From Dichotomocladium elegans (lineage: Eukaryota > Mucoromycota > Mucoromycetes > Mucorales > Lichtheimiaceae), in assembly GCA_025716815.1 (NCBI GenBank), contig JAIXMN010000014.1:372001-436000 (forward strand): 64,000 nt of DNA, in the 5' to 3' direction. A model generated the notes under the pieces. The model made no database searches, was not told the origin of the DNA, and worked only from the letters and a program-made list of their open reading frames with translations. A program made the position numbers and the translations under genes. Positions within the stretch are counted from its first letter, which is position 1; every line of letters starts with the position of its first letter. Below are positions 47,780-59,190 of the stretch, piece by piece.

Positions 47780-47827
47780 ATACAAACTTTGGCCTTCCGC
47801 ACACGCACACTTGCATCTCTTCTCTTT

Positions 47828-48309
47828 TTATTTTTCACCCAGCGACCGCTTGAGCTCGTTTCGAAGCTCATAGAGCTGGCCCAGCTGCTCATCACTCAAT
47901 TTATCCAGCCGATGCGAATCGAGCTTCTTGCCCCATCCGCCTTCGGGAATATTGAAGCTGCGGACAAGCGAGTCATCTTGTGGTGCGACGGTGTCTTGCT
48001 TTGCGCTAGGTGCCGTCTGTTGCTCCATCGTCTCGAGGTATCTGAGTGAAAAAGCAATCGAATGGTTTGAGCCCAGTCCAGTTATATATATATATATATA
48101 TCTCCAAGCACTTACTCTTGCCATTGAGACAAGAAGCCAACAATATGCGCCGGATTGTCAATGTTTTGGTGGCGGCGGAATTCCGCCTTGACGTAATCAT
48201 CACCCATGGACCGCATGGCAGGAGGCATGAAACGGTGAGATCTAAGAATCCGGCGGTAGAGAACAAGTGGTGCGAGGAGGATCTTCGGTTCGGTTGGTAA
48301 TCTGGGCAT
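47828..48309 (-). CDS. SDH7: Succinate dehydrogenase assembly factor 3 (SDHAF3/ACN9)
   Basis: Start ATG at 48309, stop at 47828, two exons. Exon 1: [65 protein letters not shown]. It carries the LYR motif and the ACN9 signature. The intron (about 48044-48113) contains an AT-dinucleotide run (48083-48101). Exon 2 begins YLETMEQQ. Role: mitochondrial matrix factor that helps iron-sulfur cluster insertion and maturation of SDH2. The frame remains open upstream to 48597, but the LYR proximity favours the start given. Confidence 0.92.
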
Positions 48310-48959
48310 TGCTGACTTGAATAAACGTATTGTTTCTTCAGGGCGATCGCACCCCCGACGGTCCTCAAACGCACTTTGAAAATCCTTTGTCCTCTTGTTC
48401 CATAGATACGTCTTCTGATTGGTTACGTCCATAATCAACAATATTGGTGCTAAAAAGCCGCTTGACAAGTATACCAGTGATTGAGACATATGATAGATCG
48501 CATATAAAGACAGTGTAAAGCTGTCACGGACCCATATGGTACAGTGATCATCGGCTGTAATGATATCCGTTACAGTGGTGGTAATTTTTGGTAGCAACGA
48601 AATAAGAACGAAATCTCAGCAACTTGTATCCAAGAAGTAGCCGAAACAACCCCCCTAAACACTGTAAAGGCTATATCCGCCGTTTCCAAACATGCTTCAA
48701 CAAGCAGCTCGACATGGAAAGAGTAAAGTTTTGGATATTAGAAAGGGCCAACCACCAAAAAATTGAAATCAACCATCAGCTCAACTTTTTCAACCAGCTT
48801 GGATCCTCTCGACAAACATGTACATTTTCGAACGGAATACTGGTGGATGAAAGACGAAGCGAAGGTGGCGGCTCTCTACTGGGGTCTGAATGTCAAGTTA
48901 AACAATAAGTTTTAGCATTCATAAGTCGAATTTATTATCTGTAACATTTCATTGCTAGC

Positions 48960-49373
48960 CCCTGCCACTCGTGGATTTTAAATCCAAGCGACGAAGGATG
49001 CCTCCTCTCGGAGACATTCACGCTAGGGGAGTTGGACGAAATCGCTACGTGTCACACGAAGCCGTTACCACCGGTTCCAGAAAGTTTGAGCAGTAACTCT
49101 TTGTCCAGAAGAGAGATATTTCCTTTCAAATCCGGTATTAGCTCCCTAGGATCAAACCACCAGAGAAATTCGAGATCAGTTATTCAAGGCAGTTGATTAC
49201 ATGCGCAGGTTTGATAGAAGTTTCCGCTTCGATATGGATCGGATCTATCGCACGATTCATAACTGGTAAATTAGTTTATAATTCATACATATCACACCGC
49301 CTTAATGATATAGGCTGGTGGAATACGAGACCGACTTCGGACGACAGAAAAATTGGTACGCGCAGCACCTTTA
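48960..49373 (+). pseudogene. Coding-like exon remnants of unknown identity
   Basis: Two open stretches look protein-coding: TLGELDEIATCHTKPLPPVPE followed by SSNSLSRREIFPF, and EIRDQLFKAVDYMRRFDRSF RFDMDRIYRTIHNW. A GT-AG intron (about 49265-49312) joins the latter in phase to LVEYETDFGRQKNWYAQHL and a stop. No family recognised. It sits in transposon debris with no clear start codon, so it may be a captured gene fragment. Confidence 0.25.
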
Positions 49374-49592
49374 GGGTTGCTTCGACACTCTCCCATAAGA
49401 TGTGCCTGGTAAACATTTCAGTTGCTATTAATTAGAACAGTGAAAAAAATTACTGACAACCTTAGAATTATTACATCGATCTTTCCTTTTTTGTATCATA
49501 ATTATCTAGCTTAACGAATCTTAGCCAATGCGGAAAGTGTAAGTGTCGCTTTTCGCATTCATGGACCAGTTCATCACTTCATCGCTGATTAA

Positions 49593-49779
49593 ATGCTCCC
49601 TGGACAGCAACCTGCTGGATATGCACGACTTTATACATTGGATGATAGAGAACAAAAGTGTCGCTACACTGGCCTGAACGGCGGTCTCGACCGTAATACT
49701 GTTAAACGTTTGCAAAATATGCTCCAGCGAGTCGATCCATATGCACGGTTTACTGCAATGCAAACGACAGAATGAGACA
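49593..49779 (+). mobile_element. Possible Helitron N-terminal-domain fragment
   Basis: The plus-strand frame reads GYARLYTLDDREQKCRYTG then LDRNTVKRLQNMLQRVDPYA. This resembles the fungal Helitron-like N domain pattern (AQLYIYD ... LDxxxLxxLxxMLxxxNPYV). The open frame ends soon after, and the rest of the element is absent. Confidence 0.4.
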
Positions 49780-50066
49780 GAACACCCTTCCCCTCCTTTC
49801 CGCTGGCCGCCGCTGGTTCTCTTTCCCCTGTCGCTGCTGGCCTGTTCCACCTCTCGCGTCCCGGTTATCGCCAGGGCACCCATACTAGTCTTCGGGGGTA
49901 AGTTAAAAGGTATGGAGAAGAGGTAGTGTTTTTTGTTGGCTAACATGTTCAATCTGTGGATCCGAAATCGTTTTGCCTATTGATACGAGGAACTTTATAC
50001 AATTCTACGTGTCAATTTTTTTATCTCATTTACGAAATTTTATTTGGGAAAATAAAGTACGCGCCT
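49780..50066 (+). mobile_element. Solo 3' tail of the Tc1/mariner family
   Basis: Matches the 3' tail of copy B (28300-28640): GTCCCGGTTATCGCCAGG, TAAGTTAAA, GTTTTxTGTTGRCTAACA, AACTTTATACAATTCTA and a final AATAAAGTACG. The end TACGAAATTTTATTTGGGAA resembles the right inverted repeat of copy D. No transposase part accompanies it. It stops about 22 bp before the ELG1 start codon. Confidence 0.65.
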
Positions 50067-50088
50067 GGGCTTCAAGCTCCTGCCTCCC

Positions 50089-52708
50089 ATGTCCGAAGAA
50101 ATCAGTCTGCCGTCGTCTGAGAAAGGCTTTAATCATTTCTTTCGACGCGCGGCCCGCAAAGAAGGTCACTCAGCATCGAAGGATGAGGGAGATTCTAATA
50201 AAGATTCTGCCGGGATCAGTATCGGGGGGCCGCCTGGAACAAAGTCAGTAGCACAATCGAGCGACACATTGGCGCAAAGCTCGTCTAGCGAATGCCTCTT
50301 TTTCCAAAAACGTTCCATGCCATTATCTGATCTGGCGCCATGCAAGGCGTCTGGGACGACAGCTGGAACGAGTCGCATCGCGCGGCAGGCCGCGCTTGAG
50401 CCGGCTTGGCCGGACAAGATTCTATTCCAAGGCGGCCACATTGGCGCCGAATGTCCGAGACCCAATCCACCCAGACAGCAGCAGCAGCAGCAGCGATCGC
50501 ACTGCCAACGATCAAGCAGTTGTATCCAGGATATTATTGCTGCAGAAGGAGATCGCGTTTTCAGTTCGTTTGCGCTCCACCATGCGCCAGCGCACACGCG
50601 AAAACGTCGGCGCCAGTCGTCTGATAGTGATGCAATACTGACAACGAACGCAGAAATTCAGGCCTTTATGCGAGCAACGTATCCATTGCACATAGATTCC
50701 ATGGCATGCAAGACCCTCCTTAGTTCGTTTCTGTCTGGTTCGGTCGCTAATAAGGGACGATCAAAGACATCACTATGGACTGACAAGTATCGACCGGATC
50801 ATGTCGAAGCGTTGCTCGGTAATCGGCAAGACACGCTTTATCTACGCGACTGGCTCTTACAAATGAAAGTCATGTCACCTGCAGCCATGGAACAAATGCG
50901 GATAGAAGAGGCACATCATCGAAAAAAGAAAAAACGAGATTTATTTGAGAATATACCCATTGATGACGATGCCGATGATGACTTTATGCCCAGCAGTCGG
51001 CCACGAGTCCGGCCGAAATTAGTGTCGGCCGAAAAGATGCATTCCAATCTATTGCTGATTGTAGGCGATAACGGGATTGGCAAGACAGCAGCGGTGTATA
51101 CAGCAGCGGAGGAGGTGGGATATCAGGTCTTTGAGATTCATCCGGGTGTCAAGCGAGCCGGCAAAGACTTGATTGCGTCTGTGGGCGAGATGACAGAGAG
51201 CCACTTGGTCACATTTGAATGTGGAGGGAAGGGCGAATCCAAAAAACGGAAGCGTGATGGGACAAACTCCAGCAATAGCAGCAACAGCATGAGCGCCAAT
51301 TTATTGCGGCAGTTTACGATCCCAAAAAAACAAGATCCGTCCTCTCACCAGCACGAGCGTGATCAGCACCCGAACTCAACGACGGACCACCAACCTAAGC
51401 AGAGCCTGATCCTCCTTGAAGAAGTGGACGTTCTCTATGAAGATGATAAGGGATTTTGGCCTGCAGTGACAGAACTATCGCAGAAAAGCAAACGCCCCAT
51501 TGTCATGACATGCAATGGTAAATGCGACTGACCCAGAGGAGATGAAGAAGGTGGTCTATTAAATCTTATTATAGATATTAGTTTAGTGCCATTGGATCAA
51601 CTCTTCTTGCAAGCCATCCTAATGTTCGAACCTCCCAGCGAACAGGAGATGCTCGCTTATCTTCAACTGATTTGCCTCAACGAAGGGTACTTTGTCCATC
51701 CGGCAGACCTTGCTGGTCTGTTTGCTCTGATAGGAGATGACTTGCGGCAGATGATTACAACATTGCAGTTCTGGTGTGATGGAGGAGAAAGAAGAGAAGA
51801 CGATTCATTATGTGGAAAAAAGAGGAAGCTATGCATAGCGCCCCGGCTTTTTGAGAGCTGTACTACGATTAGCGACCTTTGCAGGCGTGAGTCCCTTGTA
51901 CGGTTATCGCAGCTCCAGCAATCGTCTTTGAAAACTGGAATAGACCTCCTTGAATTTTATGACAACTATAACCCGCCAGTATCAGATCATCCTGGATCCA
52001 GCGACCAGGACAGCCTTTCGGATATACTCAGCGCATTAGATACTGCGGTTCTTGATGATCATTTACAAGAAAGCGAGGTTGGAAACTGCCTCTTTTTTCG
52101 GCTTGGGGGCATCGTATGGCTAACAATATCATAGGAGCATAACGTCGATATGCATGGACCTCAGATAGCCGATCGATTGGTTGGACACAAGCTCTTATGG
52201 AAGGAGTCGGCCGATTCGTATTGCCCAATGTTTGACAGTGATTTATCAAGTAGAATATGGCTGGCAAATTATGAACAACTCCACAGTAAAGAATGGCTGA
52301 GGATGTCTGTATGGGATCAGCTTGTAGAGAACAGGCAAGTTGTCTTTCGCAAACTCCCCTGTCTCTATGCCAAATATAACTTATCCAAAGGGCCAATATC
52401 GCAGGCGTGACACAGCAGGGGACTGCATAACTGCATCGGGGAGTCTGCTCCCGGTGCGTGGAGTCATATCAGAAGACTGCGTCATGGCCGAATATATTCC
52501 ACATATTCGGTCAATGTGTTTAAATGATCAAGGGGCTGCAGGTCGTAGTCGTGCCCTCCGGACTCGTCGCCAGCGCCGCTATCTGGATCTGACCGCGGAG
52601 CAGCGACAGATGATTATTGAGCCAATCGAATACAAGGATATCACAGCACTCTGGTGCAGCGATCTGAATGAGACGGCTCTTCCTCGTGAGCGAAGTCTTT
52701 TGAAATAA
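50089..52708 (+). CDS. ELG1: PCNA unloader, ELG1/ATAD5 homologue
   Basis: Exon 1 is 50089-51517, exon 2 starts at 51575. The N-terminus has a possible PIP-like sequence (KGFNHFFRRAARK). The RFC-like AAA+ core: SLWTDKYRPDHVEALLGNRQ, Walker A VGDNGIGKTAAVY, FEIHPGVKRAGKDLIASVGE, Walker B-like LILLEEVDVLYEDDKGF, RPIVMTCND, and the lid region GDDLRQMITTLQFW. These match ATAD5/Elg1 rather than RFC1 (Glu-Glu-Val-Asp Walker B, the long insert between Walker A and B). The C-terminal exons give EHNVDMHGPQIADRLVGHK and MAEYIPHIRSMCLND..RRQRRYLDL. The join near 52360-52425 needs an intron or a frameshift, and I could not fix it. Role: unloads PCNA from chromatin after replication. The start codon lies just after transposon tail sequence. 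Confidence 0.88.
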
Positions 52709-53003
52709 TAGAGTTACAGTGAGCTACGTGCTTCTTCGAGCGCGCGAGCGCGTATGTGTTTCTATACAAAGGATAGGAGACGACGAACGCTTGGATCAAA
52801 TAAAGCCATGATCTGCTCTTCCTGCTCCTTTTTGTCTTCTCTCTCTTTTTCCTTAGCTCTTCTCTTTTACTCCATTTCTCTTTCAGCCTCTTATACCACC
52901 CTCTCCTTCTTCTTCTTTTGTTGTTTTTCAACGGCGCATCTTGCAGTCATTCCTACGTCGACCCAGCACATTTTAGGAAACCGTGTTGATTTTCAGCCTC
53001 AAT

Positions 53004-56000
53004 ATGGTCAGCAATCACCACGACGTCGTTGGAATGCCGAGCCCTGTCAGTACAAAAGCGAGCTCATCGCATTGTGAACTCAACGACCCGCCGCAGAAGG
53101 AGGCGAATGGCGCAGGATCTCGCTCACTGGAAGAGAAGCACCAGCATAATGGCTTTGTTTGCGAGGTAGAGAACCACTTGCTATATCTGGATATAGGAAT
53201 CCCCCCCCCATTGTAGAAGGCGGAGTTGTGAACCTTCATAGCGGAGGTGGGAGAGAAAGAGAGAGAGAAAGAGAAAGTGGGATAGGAGGTGGACAAAGAG
53301 GAGAAAAGAAGGGGCGGGGTGGAGAAGAAGAAGGAGGAGGATATTAAGGAACAAGTAGGAATCCCGCCCAAAAATGGAGGGGAGAGTAGTAAAGAGGAGG
53401 AAGAACAATGAATAGTGGCAACAGATTTTTAGATGAAAAGAGGCGGAACAGAGCGCATTGAACAATTGAATGCTCTATTTTAGAGACTCAAACCCATTCT
53501 GGCCCATGTAGGACTGCCACAGGGTAGTTGGTGACAAGTTTTACATGCTCGATCCATCCACAGAGACGAGCGATCCTGTCTTTGTCTGCGAGCAGCACTA
53601 CATCGCGCGTCAAACTCTGATCTGCAAAACATGCCATGAGCCCGTGGAGCCTGGGCTCGAGTACCATCCACACTGTCTGCAGTGCGCTGAGTGTATCGCG
53701 AATGAGCAGCAGAATCAGGATGCATCATGCTTTGAGCACCAGGGGCGAGTCTACTGTCGATATCATTTTTCATTGCTCAGCGATACTTGGTGCGCCGGTT
53801 GCAACATGTCCATCTTGAAGCAGTTCGTGGAGAACCATCGCTACCCTGAAAAACGATGGCATCCCGAATGTTACATGATCCAAAAGGTTCGAACGAAGTT
53901 AGCATAATTGTAAACAAAGCTGATCGTGGCCTATCGATCACTCTAGTTTTGGAATGTCCGAATCGCAGAATTTTGCTTGCCAAATCATGGTACGGCTGTA
54001 GCTTTAAATTAAATTAAAAAAATCACGCATACAGATGTACTAACTTGTCTAAATAAGAAAATCAGCATCGGATGACCGCGGATCGTCTGCGAGAATCTCA
54101 GAACGAGACCGAAAAGAAAATAAAGCGCATCTGGACAGACCTCTCGGCCTTCCAAGAGTCCTCTGCCACGTGTATTTCTGACATGCTCCTCCACGTTGCC
54201 GCTGGCGCATACGTAGAAGGGCTGCGGATGGCCGGTCAGTTTATATCGCACCTCGAGGTCCTTTTTTCAGCTCTCGACACGATGGCGATGGTCAAACGGG
54301 ACGGTAAATGAGCAGAATGCGCTTTGACGTGGCGTTGTTGCTTATATGACCTATTTAGAAATAGAGTGCATCGATATTTCCCAGTCGCTATGTAGCCAAG
54401 TAGTACATTTTCTCGATTTGCTGGCCCAAGGCGCTCCAGTGAAAAGTGACACGGTTGTTACGCAAGAGCTCCTTGCACTAGTGACAACCATAGCCCAGAA
54501 TTTAAAAAGTTTGATCCATATTGGTCTCACCGAGGCACTGCAACTGGTACGTAACTCATTTCAATTAGCCGATGCCCCATTTGACATTCATTTCCTCCCC
54601 CCCTTTTTTTCCTTTTTTCTTTTATCTCTCCAACCTTTTCCTCCCCACCCCAGGAACATCGACATAAAGTCTTCGGAGCCGTAGATTGCTTTCTGGGGAA
54701 ACTTTTACTCTTGGAAAACAAGCGTGTTTGGATGGCTGGCCGTTACTGGTTTAAAAACGAGCCAATTCCTATGGTATACGATAGCGAGGGGGACAGCCTT
54801 TGTCAACAATGCACCAAGAGCATCCGAGAGGACTGTATTCGAAGCGGCACCCTCCTGTGGCACATGTCTTGTTTCGCTTGTACCCGTTGTCGCAGGCACC
54901 TTGTTAAGGAGATACACAGGGCTCGCATTGGCCAAGCGACAAACGATCATGGTGTCATTCTGCTTTGCAATACATGCTGCAGCGATCGTGGGGAGTCGAT
55001 TCAGGATACACCATTTACATACAGTACTCGTCTAGACCAATTTCTTGATCTTGTGAAGACAACGTTGGGAAGGTTATTCATGACAGCGAGTAGGTTTGCC
55101 AGTAGAATGCTTAATTAGACGGGAAAGAACAGTGCTGATTGTTCAGGTTAGATACCACAACAGACGATGAGACCACCGTGACTCACAGCAGCACGATGGC
55201 AATGAAGGACTATGGATCAAAAATAAATACAGCTGCACGAGCAAGCAGACGACGATCATCTCTTTTGCGTTTAATGAACAGAAGCATGCGGTATCAGTCA
55301 GCGACACCACTCGGCGCTGTCCATCTGACGCACGTGCAAAGAGCTGACAAAGCAAGATTGGACAAAGGGCAGCGCCCATGGCCAGACACTTTCAGGCGCT
55401 CAGTCACTGTTCGAGAAGCGCGATCTCGTACTCGGCTCGGAAGCATTCGACGGGCCTTAACTACCACCCATCGCAAGGAGCGCAGGCCGCTCAGCGGTGT
55501 ATTTGAGCAACGCAAGGAAAGCAGTGTTACTTACCAGAAGACTCCGCCATACATCTTTGAAACGCCCGATATCAACACGACACCGTCCATCACAGCAACG
55601 GTCCAATCCCCTCGGTTGATGGACCTGGACAAGAACCAGGACAAAGCTTTGAGGCATACTGCAGCAATCTACTTTGAAACGGTCCTCCCCAATCAATTTT
55701 CGCTGGAGCAACTCATCTCGTTAATTGAACCGAAACGGACATCGATCTGGAACAAACTAAAGGGACATATGCGCGTCGCGGCTCATAACAAACATGACGT
55801 CCATGACGGTCCAGGATTCAGAACTTTCGGCATACCGCTTTCGGTTGCTAGTAGCCACCGGCAGGGGCAAGAGCAGAGCAATATTGTTTTGCGAGACATC
55901 CCCGGTGGCCTTGCTCCATGTTTTTCGGCAAATGCCTTGATTCCACCGTTTATCCAGAACTGCATACTTGCACTTGTTCGTATGGGTAAGTGTACAGACT

Positions 56001-56903
56001 CGAAGGGACGATTTGGATCACCTGACCATATCTGTCGTAGATATGTCCCAGGAGGGAGTCTTTCGCAAAAATGGCAATATTCGGGAGCTCAATGAGATTT
56101 GTGATGCGATCGACAATGACCAGGCGTCGCTGGACTACCTCAATGAATCCCCTATTCAGCTCGCTGCCCTTTTAAAACGTTATCTCCGAGAGCTGCCCGA
56201 GCCGCTGCTGACATTTAAGCTCTATGATTTATTCACGATGTCGGCAGGCAAGTCCATCCCGTAGCGTAGAATTTATCCGTACTAATAACAATGGATGATG
56301 CATACTACAGGCATCGAAGACGAAGCGAAAGCAAAGACAGTCCTTCACCTAACGTATTGCATGCTACCCAAACCCCACCGTGACACGGCTCAGCTCCTCT
56401 TCACGTTTCTCCGATGGGTGGCCACCTTTCATCAAACAAATAAGATGGACGTGAAAAACCTTGCGCGTGTGATAGCCCCCACTGTGTTTTATTCATCTTC
56501 GTCAAAATCCGACAAACTCACGGCTGAACGTCAACAGAGCGCCCGAGACGAGATCAAGGTGGTAGAGATGCTGATCGACCACCAAGAAGAGTTTTGCATG
56601 GTAGCTGGCGATTTTTTTTTCGGGGGTGGGGGAGAGAATGTTTAAGCTTCTTTTGTGTGCTAAAACACGCGACGCCAATGGTAGATTCCTGCTAAATTGA
56701 TTCCCGTTTTAAGAGATCCCAAAGCTGCCGATTGCCTGAGTGATACAAAACAGGCACTCAAGTACCTAGAGTACTTTGCATCATCACCATCACCACCGTC
56801 AACGACCGCAGCAGCATCATCATCAGCTACTAGAGACGGTGAAAATACCAAATACCCCTTTGCTACATTTAATCGTCGATCGTGGTTGCCTGGTCGACAG
56901 TAA
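53004..56903 (+). CDS. LIM-domain RhoGAP (LRG1/RGA-like)
   Basis: Probable start at 53004 (MVSNHHDVVGMPSPVSTKAS); an exon from 53512 opens DCHRVVGDKFYMLDPSTETS. LIM modules: CEQHYIARQTLICKTCHEPV with HPHCLQCAEC, then CRYHF..CAGCNMSIL..RWHPECY. A third LIM lies at about 54790-54980 (CQQCTKSIREDCIRSGTLL WHMSCFACTRCRRHL). After a Ser/Arg-rich linker comes the RhoGAP domain: EGVFRKNGNIREL with the arginine finger, LAALLKRYLRELPEPLLTF, MDVKNLARVIAPTVF. Stop at 56903. Fungal LIM-RhoGAPs act on Rho1/Cdc42 at growth sites and regulate wall synthesis. Oddity: the first half of LIM1 (CxxC ... HxxC) is not visible between 53171 and 53511. Several exon edges, including the last, are approximate. Confidence 0.85.
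53225..53345 (+). repeat. Purine-rich (GA) tract inside the LIM-RhoGAP 5' region
   Basis: About 120 bp of nearly pure G and A (GAGAGAAAGAGAGAGAGAAA and GGAGAAGAAGAAGGAGGAGG), in the stretch where the first half of LIM1 should be encoded. Low complexity, non-coding. Confidence 0.7.
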
Positions 56904-57691
56904 TGTTTCTTTTTTCTATCGTAATATTAGCTTTCAATTCTGTATGAAATTACCGTCCTTTCCTCCATGTTCTCAATGTATAGGCCTTTATTTATTATTG
57001 TCATTATTATAATGCACCTTTCTGCTCTGTTCAAAAATCTGCAATGATAGACGGCGTAAGCGCTCTTCCCCAAATAGAATACAATTTATCACTGAACATC
57101 TTTTCTCCAAAAGGGGAGGGGGAGTGATACCTAGGGAAAAAAGGGGGGCGATGGAATACTTTATTTGAAAGACAAACTAGCGAACTCCATTCAGGAGGGA
57201 CATACGTGCGTGTGTAGTAATAGCAGCAGCAGCAGCAGTTTTGATACGTAAGGAGTTCACATCTTTTGCGTGGAAGGTGAGAGAGAAAGATAAAGCAGGA
57301 CCACATTCGTCCGGCCGGGATGAACGTAGTTCATATATGTATACGCAGGTTGACTTCAGCTGCGTTGAACATGTGAACTTTGTATTCACGCGTTGGCGAA
57401 ATAATATCCACAGGACGCGTTCAAAAAAAAAAATAACTCCACTGACCCATCCCCATGGAAGCGGAGTTAGTAAACAATCTGCAAGGTGAGGTCATTCTAT
57501 CCTGCTATGGAAAAACAAATCAATTTAACATGGAGGTCCATCTGACAAGCACCCGGATGGTTACTCGGTTTTTACTCTAAGCAAGGGTTGTGTTTTTGAA
57601 AGGCAGACAAAGAATCAACCCGTCCTGCAGCGGAGAGAAATTGCCCAATGTTGATAATTTTTTTAATGATGTATTAAAAAAAAAAAAGAGC
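56904..57691. other. Intergenic region between convergent genes
   Basis: About 790 bp. It contains a short AGC repeat (57221-57238) and A-runs. No coding or RNA gene was recognised. Confidence 0.55.
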
Positions 57692-58156
57692 TTAGTTGAT
57701 CTTCAAGAGCTCGACATCGAAAATCAAGGTCGAGTTGGGAGGGATCACGGGAGGGAAGCCGCGAGCACCGTAGGCGTAGTCGGGGGTGCAGGTAAGCTTG
57801 GCACGCTGGCCGAGGGACAACTGGGGAACACCTAAACAAGGTAAACGCGTGGGATCTGTGAGTATGCATATTTTCCACGGCTAACCACCATTTTCTCTTT
57901 TTACCTTCATCCCAGCCCTTGATGACTCTGCCGACACCGATCGTGGTTCTGAAGGGATCGTTGCGATCGCGCGACGAGTCAAACTTGCTGCCGTTCAGCA
58001 AGGTACCGGTGTAGTGGATGGTGACAGTATCGCCCTTCTTGGGGAAGTTCTTGCCATCGCCGGGGGTGACAGTCTCGATACTGCTCAGGCCCGCGCTTTC
58101 TCAGTCATTGCTCTTACCATTCCAGCTAACCAAAAAGAAACTTACGTAACGCCCAT
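57692..58156 (-). CDS. FKB1: FK506-binding protein FKBP12 (peptidyl-prolyl isomerase)
   Basis: Three exons on the minus strand: 58156-58146 (MGVT start, only 11 nt), 58080-57905 and 57831-57692. Reading: [59 protein letters not shown], then [46 protein letters not shown]. The drug-pocket and active-site residues typical of FKBP12 are all present (Tyr in IHYTG, Asp in FDSS, Phe in DPF, Val-Ile-Lys-Gly-Trp, Tyr in DYAYG, Phe in IFDVELL). Length is about 108 aa, normal. Role: cytosolic prolyl isomerase, receptor for FK506 and rapamycin. Confidence 0.97.
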
Positions 58157-58630
58157 GATTTTTTTTGATGCGGAAGAGTTGGAAGAAAAAGAAAAATACA
58201 GAAAGGACGGTGTTTCTTTTCGGGGAACGCGCTAACTTCAATGTCCGCTTCCAGCCATGATGTACGCGTACAAAGCAAAAGTAAAAGGCGTTCTCTCATC
58301 GTGACTTGTGGTGTAACACCCCCTTTTTTTCTTTCTTCCTTTCTGTGGTCCCATCTCCCCCGGGGCCCTTGGAGGGGAATGGCTCTCTCTCTCTCTCTCT
58401 CTTTTGCTTCCCTGGGGGCGTACGTATATCATCTTCAGCTATTTAGCTACGTCGTACACAATGTAATGAGGCTGGGATATACTTTAAAGGGAAAACGGCT
58501 AGTTTCTGAACGGCATGATCTTTAACAAGCATTTTCTTGTAGTTATCAAAGTGTAGGAGCAGGAACATCTAGAGCCATCGCACCATAAAACATGTGAGCA
58601 AAAGAAAAACGATTCCTCTCAAGGTAGATA
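58157..58630. other. FKBP12 upstream region, CT-rich
   Basis: Contains a CT repeat at 58384-58402. No gene recognised. Confidence 0.5.
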
Positions 58631-59186
58631 TCAACGAACAAAGTACTTTGACCTGTTAATCATGTACTCCTCATGTGGGAGAAGAGGCATGCAGCTTTGA
58701 AAGTATCCCATAGCTTTCATGGAATGAAGTATATGATGATGATTGCCCAAGAGTATCTTCTGGTTGTATACGTTTAGGTTGGGAGGGCGAAGAACTTGCC
58801 GTTGATTATTGATGGCATGGAGACATAGAGTGGTGTAGTCTATTGAAGTCCAAGAATCACTTTCTGTAGGAGAGAGTTCAGCAAACGCAAACTCTGTCCC
58901 AATACACCTAGCTTGCCCAAGATGAGTGATAGGATATTTGCCCAGCAATTAGTAGGCTAAGAGCGTTTTAAAAAAAGCCCTCAGAATCATTACCATCGGT
59001 TGATATTCTCGGAGAAAGTGCAACGGTACGGATACATGAAGTGTCAGACGCTCCTGCAACATTGTTTGATGCTGAACACATAGCACGAAAACACTGCAAG
59101 GCAAACAAACAAATCAAGGAATAGATGCTGAGGAGTTTATTTGATTCGGTGTCACCAAAAATTACATGAACCTCTTTCTCTCCCAT
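58631..59186 (-). CDS. Hypothetical coding-like frames, unrecognised
   Basis: Two open stretches on the minus strand: 59186-58968 (MGEKEVHVIFGDTESNKLLS ...) and 58948-58631 (FAFAELSPTESDSWTSIDYT TLCLHAINNQRQVLRPPNLN ...). Not recognised. The second looks protein-like. However, the first begins 5 bp after the stop of the F-box gene, and its first 40 bp align with the end of the F-box pseudogene at 41470-41505. It may therefore be F-box 3' sequence rather than a separate gene. Confidence 0.2.
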
Positions 59187-59190
59187 CTTA

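Noticed and set aside
48310..48597. Upstream extension of SDHAF3
   Set aside because: The frame is open, but family members start close to the LYR motif and the extension has no recognisable targeting pattern.
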